DNA of 64,000 bases, from positions 97,727 to 161,726 of the forward strand of contig JBHJOS010000015.1 in assembly GCA_050329415.1 (NCBI GenBank), given 5' to 3'. This document shows positions 60,032 through 64,000 of the stretch, in pieces (position 1 is the stretch's first letter; every line of letters starts with the position of its first letter). Origin of the DNA: JANNOG01 sp050329415. Lineage in GTDB: Bacteria; Actinomycetota; Actinomycetes; Actinomycetales; JBBAYJ01. Below the pieces are notes generated by a model. It was not told where the DNA came from, ran no database searches, and saw only the letters and a program-made list of their open reading frames with translations. The position numbers and the translations under genes are program-made.

Positions 60032-61894
60032 TCAGAAGGCCGCCTCGGGCACCTCCATCAGGTCGTTGTCCACGGCGTGGGCCATCGCCCGCTCGGCGGT
60101 GAGCCGGGGCAGGACCTGGCGGGCGAAGAACCGGGCCGCCGCGATCTTGCCGGTGTAGAAGTCCCGGTCGGCCTCCCCGACCTCCCCGGCCAGGGCGGTC
60201 GTCGCGACCTCGGCCTGACGGAGCAGGAGCCAGCCGATCACCAGGTCGCCGGCGGCCAGCAGCAGGCGCGTGCTGTTCTGGCCGACCTTGTAGAGCTCCC
60301 GTGGGTCCGCGGTGTCCCCAGCGGTCCGGGCGTCGGAGGCGGCGGCCGCCTGCCCCATCACCCCGACGATCGCCTGGACGTCGCCCAGCGCCTGGCCGAG
60401 CAGCTGTCGCTCCGACGCCAGGGGGTTGCCGTCGGCGCCGGCCCCGATGAACGCCTGGATCTCGCCGGCCACGTGCCCGAGCGCGACGCCGCCGTCCCGG
60501 ACGATCTTGCGGAAGAAGAAGTCGAGGCCCTGGATGGCCGTGGTGCCCTCGTACAGGGTGTCGATCTTGGCGTCGCGCACGTACTGCTCCACCGGGTAGT
60601 CCTGGAGGTACCCGGAGCCCCCGAAGGTCTGGAGGCTCTCCGTGCCCAGCAGGACCCACGCGCGTTCCGATCCGCAACCCTTGACGATCGGCAGCAGCAG
60701 GTCGTTCACCCGGTCGGCCAGGTCGTCCCGCCGCCCGTCGAGCAGGGCCGAGTACGCGGCGTCCTGCCAGGTCGCGGTGTAGGTGATGAGGGCCCGCAGG
60801 CCCTCGACGTAGGCCTTCTGCAGCATGAGCGAGCGGCGGATGTCGGGGTGGTGAAGGATCGTGACCCGCGGCGACGACTTGTCCGTCATCCGGGTCAGGT
60901 CGGGGCCCTGCACCCGGGACCGGGCGTAGTCGAGGGCGCTGAGATAGCCCGTCGAGAGTGTGGAGATCGCCTTCGTGCCGACCATCATCCGGGCGTACTC
61001 GATGATGTGGAACATCTGGCGGATCCCGTCGTGGACGTCCCCGAGCAGGGTGCCGACGGCCGGGACCCCGTCGACCTCGCCGAAGCGCATCTCGCACGTC
61101 GTGGACACCTTGAGGCCCATCTTGTGCTCGACGTTGGTCGCGAAGACCCCGTTGCGCGCCCCTAGTTCACCGGTCTCCAGGTCGCTGACGTGGTATTTGG
61201 GCACGACGAAGAGACTGAGGCCCTTGGTACCGGGGCCGGCACCCTCCGGCCGGGCGAGGACGTAGTGGACGATGTTGTCGGTGAGGTCGTGCTCGCCTCC
61301 GGTGATGAACCGCTTCACACCGGTGATGTGCCAGGTGCCGTCCGGCTGCTGCACCGCCTTGGCCCGGCCGGCGCCGACGTCGGACCCCGCATCGGGCTCG
61401 GTCAGCACCATCGTCGCGCCCCAGTGACGGTCCACCATGAGGCGGGCGAGTCGCTGCTGGTCGGGGGTGCCGAGGCGGTACAGGCTGTGGGCGAACGCGA
61501 AGCCCGACGAGTACATGAACACGGCCGGGTTGGCCCCCAGGACCATCTCGGCGGCCGCCCAGCGGAGGCTGGGGGGGACCACCGTGCCGCCGATCTCGGC
61601 GGGCAGCTCCATGCGCCAGAACTCGGAGTCCGTCCAGGCCGCCAGGTCCGCGGCGAAGCCCTTGGGGACGCGGACGACGTGGGCCTCCGGGTCGAAGACC
61701 GGGGGACTGCGGTCGGCCTCGACGAAGCTCGTGGCCAGTTGGTCCTCGCTCAGGCGAGCGATCTCGGCGAGCATCTCGCGGGCGGTGTCGGCGTCGACCT
61801 CACCGTAGGCTCCCTGGCCCAGGACCGCGTCGCGCCCGAAGACCTCGAACAGGTTGAACTCGATGTCGCGGAGGTTGCTGCGGTAGTGCCCCAC
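60032..61894 (-). CDS. acyl-CoA dehydrogenase (long form)
   Basis: A 620-residue FAD-dependent dehydrogenase for fatty acyl-CoA beta-oxidation or related catabolism. M-V-L-T-E-P-D-A-G-S-D-V near 162-173 and F-I-T-G-G near 197 are the FAD-binding motifs; D-T-L-Y-E-G-T-T-A-I-Q near 445 holds the catalytic Glu. The N-terminal (Y-R-S-N-L-R-D-I-E-F) and C-terminal (about 480-615) extensions are those of the long FadE5/AidB-unlike type with DUF1974-like ends. ATG 61894 has CAGGAG at about 6 nt. Paired operators precede it. Confidence 0.95.
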   Translation of the reverse strand: MGHYRSNLRDIEFNLFEVFGRDAVLGQGAYGEVDADTAREMLAEIARLSEDQLATSFVEADRSPPVFDPEAHVVRVPKGFAADLAAWTDSEFWRMELPAEIGGTVVPPSLRWAAAEMVLGANPAVFMYSSGFAFAHSLYRLGTPDQQRLARLMVDRHWGATMVLTEPDAGSDVGAGRAKAVQQPDGTWHITGVKRFITGGEHDLTDNIVHYVLARPEGAGPGTKGLSLFVVPKYHVSDLETGELGARNGVFATNVEHKMGLKVSTTCEMRFGEVDGVPAVGTLLGDVHDGIRQMFHIIEYARMMVGTKAISTLSTGYLSALDYARSRVQGPDLTRMTDKSSPRVTILHHPDIRRSLMLQKAYVEGLRALITYTATWQDAAYSALLDGRRDDLADRVNDLLLPIVKGCGSERAWVLLGTESLQTFGGSGYLQDYPVEQYVRDAKIDTLYEGTTAIQGLDFFFRKIVRDGGVALGHVAGEIQAFIGAGADGNPLASERQLLGQALGDVQAIVGVMGQAAAASDARTAGDTADPRELYKVGQNSTRLLLAAGDLVIGWLLLRQAEVATTALAGEVGEADRDFYTGKIAAARFFARQVLPRLTAERAMAHAVDNDLMEVPEAAF

Positions 61895-61935
61895 GGAGTG
61901 CTCCTGACGTCGGTGTCGGCCTGGTCGGCCCTCGG

Positions 61936-61972
61936 TTACCCACTGGTAGCCCAGGATGCTACCGATCGGTAA
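61936..61972. promoter_or_regulatory. paired TetR-type operators at the acyl-CoA dehydrogenase promoter
   Basis: Two sites of form (C/T)TACC-N4-GGTA(A/G): 61936-61949 and 61959-61972 (the latter contains the perfect palindrome TACCGATCGGTA). Their centres are 23 bp apart, about two helical turns. A -10 TAGCAT on the minus strand (61956-61961) lies between and overlaps the second, so binding should block transcription. Confidence 0.65.
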
Positions 61973-62066
61973 CCCCTGACAAGGGGGCGTCGGTCGCCAG
62001 GCTCGGCGTGGCGAGCGGTCGTGCCGTACAGTGCTCCGACGGGCCGGCGGCGACGCCTGGTCGGCT

Positions 62067-62137
62067 GCGGGTGTAGTTCAATGGCAGAACATCAGCTTCC
62101 CAAGCTGATAGTGCGGGTTCGATTCCCGTCACCCGCT
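62067..62137 (+). tRNA. tRNA-Gly (anticodon CCC)
   Basis: 71 nt. The acceptor stem GCGGGTG pairs perfectly with CACCCGC (62130-62136), discriminator T at 62137. The D-arm has GTTCAATGGCAGAAC; the anticodon stem TCAGC/GCTGA encloses loop TTCCCAA, giving anticodon CCC; the T-arm is GCGGGTTCGATTCCCGT. CCA is not encoded. It reads GGG codons. Confidence 0.97.
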
Positions 62138-62767
62138 CGCATCCGGTCACACCCGAGGCCGCGTAGTTCATCTGCCCGCTTCGCCCCCAATGCCTGCCTG
62201 ATCGGGCGATGTCGGCACTCTTCGTACGGGCGGCGCTCAGGAGGGCCGCCCGCTCGTCCGGCGTGGCGAGCGAGGCGCTGGTATCGTCTGGTCCGACCTT
62301 CTGACCTGCATGGTCATACCGGGGGACCCGGCTCCGCCGGGTCGTGGCCACTCCTGGCGAAACTCGCCGGTCGGTCACGGGCGGGAATTTGCCGGGTCTT
62401 CGACGAAATCCCTTGCGGGATGTCCAGGTCGTATCCCTGCCCTTCTTCGAGGACTCGTCGTCCGATGGCGCAGATGCTCCCCGGGTGGTCATCGGTATCG
62501 GTGTGGCCGCGACCGGGCCGCGGTCGCCGGGAGGCTCCACGCGGCGCCTGAGCAGGGCGGACCCTGCCGAGGGCGCCCTCGGCAACCACCCTCGCGGGAG
62601 GACAGCGCGGGTGGTGGCCCGGGGCCGCGAGGCGGCGCCGAGCACCGATTGACCCGCGGCCTCGGTTCCGGTTCTTTCGGGACCGATGGTTCTATTCATG
62701 GAGTGCTTGCGCGCCCGGCGCGGCAATACCTCGGCCGTCTGGTCGAGGTCGACGAAGGGACAACATC
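62138..62767 (+). other. 630-bp region without a convincing gene
   Basis: No frame here has family motifs or supported starts. It contains a perfect hairpin (8-bp stem GACCCGGC/GCCGGGTC, 3-nt loop) at 62325-62343, and a locally AT-richer stretch at about 62660-62700 (GGTTCTATTCATG) that may carry the promoter of the following subtilase. The untranslated leader would be long, so a cis-regulatory RNA is possible; I could not match a known class. Confidence 0.5.
62325..62343. terminator. perfect hairpin downstream of tRNA-Gly
   Basis: An 8-bp stem with a 3-nt loop (TCC), no T-run; could terminate the tRNA transcript or be part of a leader. Confidence 0.45.
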
Positions 62768-64000
62768 ATGGAACACACCGCCGTCCTCCCCGCTCCGGCC
62801 CTCGTCACCGAGCGAGCTGTGCCCTCCGGCGCGGTGGGTTCGCTCCAGCGGGTGGCTGCCCAGATCGGCGCCTGGGATCTTCACGAGCGAGGCATCACCG
62901 GATCGGGTGTCGTGGTCGCCGTCCTCGACACCGGCATCGCGCCCGTCGCCGGCCTGGGTGCCGAGGGCAAGGTCGTCGCGCTCGTCGACCTCACCCCCGA
63001 GGCCACGATGCCGAGCCTGCGGTACCGGGACGGCTTCGGCCACGGGACCCACATGGCCGGCATCGTCGCCGGTCAGGCCACGGGTGCTGCGCCGGTCGGG
63101 GACGAGGCCGCCGGGGGCTTCGCGGGCATCGCGCCCGGCGCCGGCCTGGTCTCGGTCAAGGTCGGGGACCGCCACGGCTCCGTCGACGTCTCGCAGGTCA
63201 TCGAGGGTATCGATTGGGTGGTCGCCCACCGGGATGCGTTGGGGATCCGCGTCCTGAGCCTCAGCTATGGAACCGACTCCGACCAGCCGTACGGCATCGA
63301 CCCGCTCGCCGCCGCCGTCGAGCGCGCCTGGCGGGCCGGGATCGTCGTGGTCGTGGCGGCCGGCAACGCGGGCCCGGACGCGGGCCGTCTCGACAACCCG
63401 GCCACGGACCCGTTCGTCATCGCGGTCGGCGGCGCGGAGCGGGGCCCCGACAGCTGGGCACCCCTGGCGGACACGTCGTCCGGGGACGGGCTGCGCGACC
63501 CCGACGTCGCGGCGCCCGGCAGGAGCATCGTGAGCTTGCGGGCCCCGGGGAGCCACGCCGACCGGAACCACCCCGAGGGCTACATCGACGAGCACCGCTT
63601 CAAGGGCACCGGGTCCTCGCAGGCTGCTGCGGTGGTCGCCGGCGCGGTGGCCCTCCTGCTTCAGGCCAGGCCCTCGCTCAGCCCGGACGAGGTGAAGGCG
63701 CTGATCCGGTCGACCGCCCGCCCGCTGGGTCACGAACGCCAGCTCGGACGAGGGCTGATCGACATGGCCGCCGCCGCCGTCGCCCCGATCCCGTCGGACA
63801 GCGCACAGCCGTGGGTCCCCTCCGACGGGTCCGGGTCACTCGAGGCGTCCCGCGGGTCACGGCACGTGATCATCGACGGCCACGTCCTCGTCGGCGAAGT
63901 CACCTGGACCGGGGCCAGCTGGATGTCGGGCTGGAACGGGTCGGGCTGGAACGGGTCGGGCTGGAACGGGTCGGGCTGGAACGGGTCGGGCTGGAACGGG
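62768..64000 (+). CDS. S8 subtilisin-like protease with SGWNG repeats, cut by window end
   Basis: 411 codons read before the window ends. No signal peptide is visible in the first 40 residues. The catalytic triad is present: Asp in V-A-V-L-D-T-G, His in G-H-G-T-H-M-A-G, Ser in G-T-G-S-S-Q-A-A-A-V-V-A-G. After the domain (about residue 345) comes a linker and then five exact S-G-W-N-G units at the very end, continuing outside. Actinobacterial subtilases with Trp/Ser/Gly repeats of this kind are known; the repeats' role is not. ATG 62768 has GAAGGGA about 8 nt upstream. Confidence 0.9.
   Translation, partial: MEHTAVLPAPALVTERAVPSGAVGSLQRVAAQIGAWDLHERGITGSGVVVAVLDTGIAPVAGLGAEGKVVALVDLTPEATMPSLRYRDGFGHGTHMAGIVAGQATGAAPVGDEAAGGFAGIAPGAGLVSVKVGDRHGSVDVSQVIEGIDWVVAHRDALGIRVLSLSYGTDSDQPYGIDPLAAAVERAWRAGIVVVVAAGNAGPDAGRLDNPATDPFVIAVGGAERGPDSWAPLADTSSGDGLRDPDVAAPGRSIVSLRAPGSHADRNHPEGYIDEHRFKGTGSSQAAAVVAGAVALLLQARPSLSPDEVKALIRSTARPLGHERQLGRGLIDMAAAAVAPIPSDSAQPWVPSDGSGSLEASRGSRHVIIDGHVLVGEVTWTGASWMSGWNGSGWNGSGWNGSGWNGSGWNG
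63926..64000 (+). repeat. five exact 15-bp tandem repeats in the protease gene
   Basis: Unit TCGGGCTGGAACGGG, coding S-G-W-N-G, at 63926, 63941, 63956, 63971 and 63986; the array reaches the window edge and probably continues. Confidence 0.95.

Noticed and set aside
62138..62290. Second tRNA after tRNA-Gly
   Set aside because: The stretch CGCGTAGTTCATCTG resembles a tRNA start, but no acceptor pairing, anticodon arm or T-arm follows.
63926..64000. CRISPR-like array
   Set aside because: Contiguous 15-bp units without spacers, coding SGWNG in a protease.

Overview
This is 64 kb of very GC-rich, densely packed chromosomal DNA from an actinobacterium. Frequent GTG starts, 4-bp GTGA stop/start overlaps, leaderless promoters and the conserved order ino1, class A PBP, GT87-type membrane protein, rpsF, ssb, rpsR, rplI, dnaB all support this. 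The S18 gene in that operon encodes the cysteine-free form, and a racemase plus D-aspartate-ligase-like ATP-grasp pair lies nearby. Both would fit a Micrococcales- or Kineosporiales-like lineage, but the species cannot be named from the sequence. No insertion sequence, prophage or CRISPR array was seen.

Layout. 1-6.3 kb: DUF6049 membrane protein (cut by the window start), NUDIX hydrolase, CCA-adding enzyme, MFS protein, inositol-phosphate synthase. 6.6-12.8 kb: class A penicillin-binding protein, polytopic glycosyltransferase-like protein, then rpsF-ssb-rpsR-rplI. 12.8-17.5 kb: an island between rplI and dnaB holding a collapsed type VII secretion locus (5'-truncated eccC and eccB meeting head to head, intact-looking mycP), then the racemase/ATP-grasp pair probably acting on the peptidoglycan cross-bridge. 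17.9-19.3 kb: dnaB behind a cluster of DnaA-box-like motifs. 19.4-21.9 kb: a four-gene envelope-stress operon behind a SigB-type promoter. 22-26.6 kb: a degenerate Hsp70-like membrane protein, an SRPBCC protein, a SigB/F-family sigma factor and an ANTAR regulator.

26.8-31.3 kb: GT9 glycosyltransferase with an apparent CTG start, a LacI regulator divergent from an MFS transporter with a LacI-type operator between them, and a FUSC-like membrane protein. 31.5-42.5 kb: HrpA helicase, a lone lycopene cyclase, a saccharopine-dehydrogenase-like reductase, a minimal AraC-type regulator, PurB, a low-molecular-weight phosphatase and a WXG100-like/alpha-beta hydrolase pair. 42.6-48.3 kb: an aromatic aminotransferase, a collagen-like repeat surface protein and the E1alpha-E1beta-E2 genes of a 2-oxoacid dehydrogenase. 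48.4-59.9 kb: a DUF4143 ATPase preceded by a probable leaderless micro-ORF, a DHA2 efflux pump with its MarR regulator, copC and a copD-ctaG fusion, an S9 peptidase, an oxidoreductase, an anchored surface protein and YceI. 60-64 kb: an acyl-CoA dehydrogenase behind paired TetR-type operators, tRNA-Gly(CCC), and a subtilase with pentapeptide repeats cut by the window end.

Themes: replication and translation housekeeping, cell-wall building (PBP, GT9, D-Asp module), regulated stress response, copper handling, and secretion remnants. The most unusual stretches are the collapsed T7SS locus, the micro-ORF leader before the DUF4143 ATPase, the Hsp70-like membrane protein and the WXG100-like/hydrolase pair.
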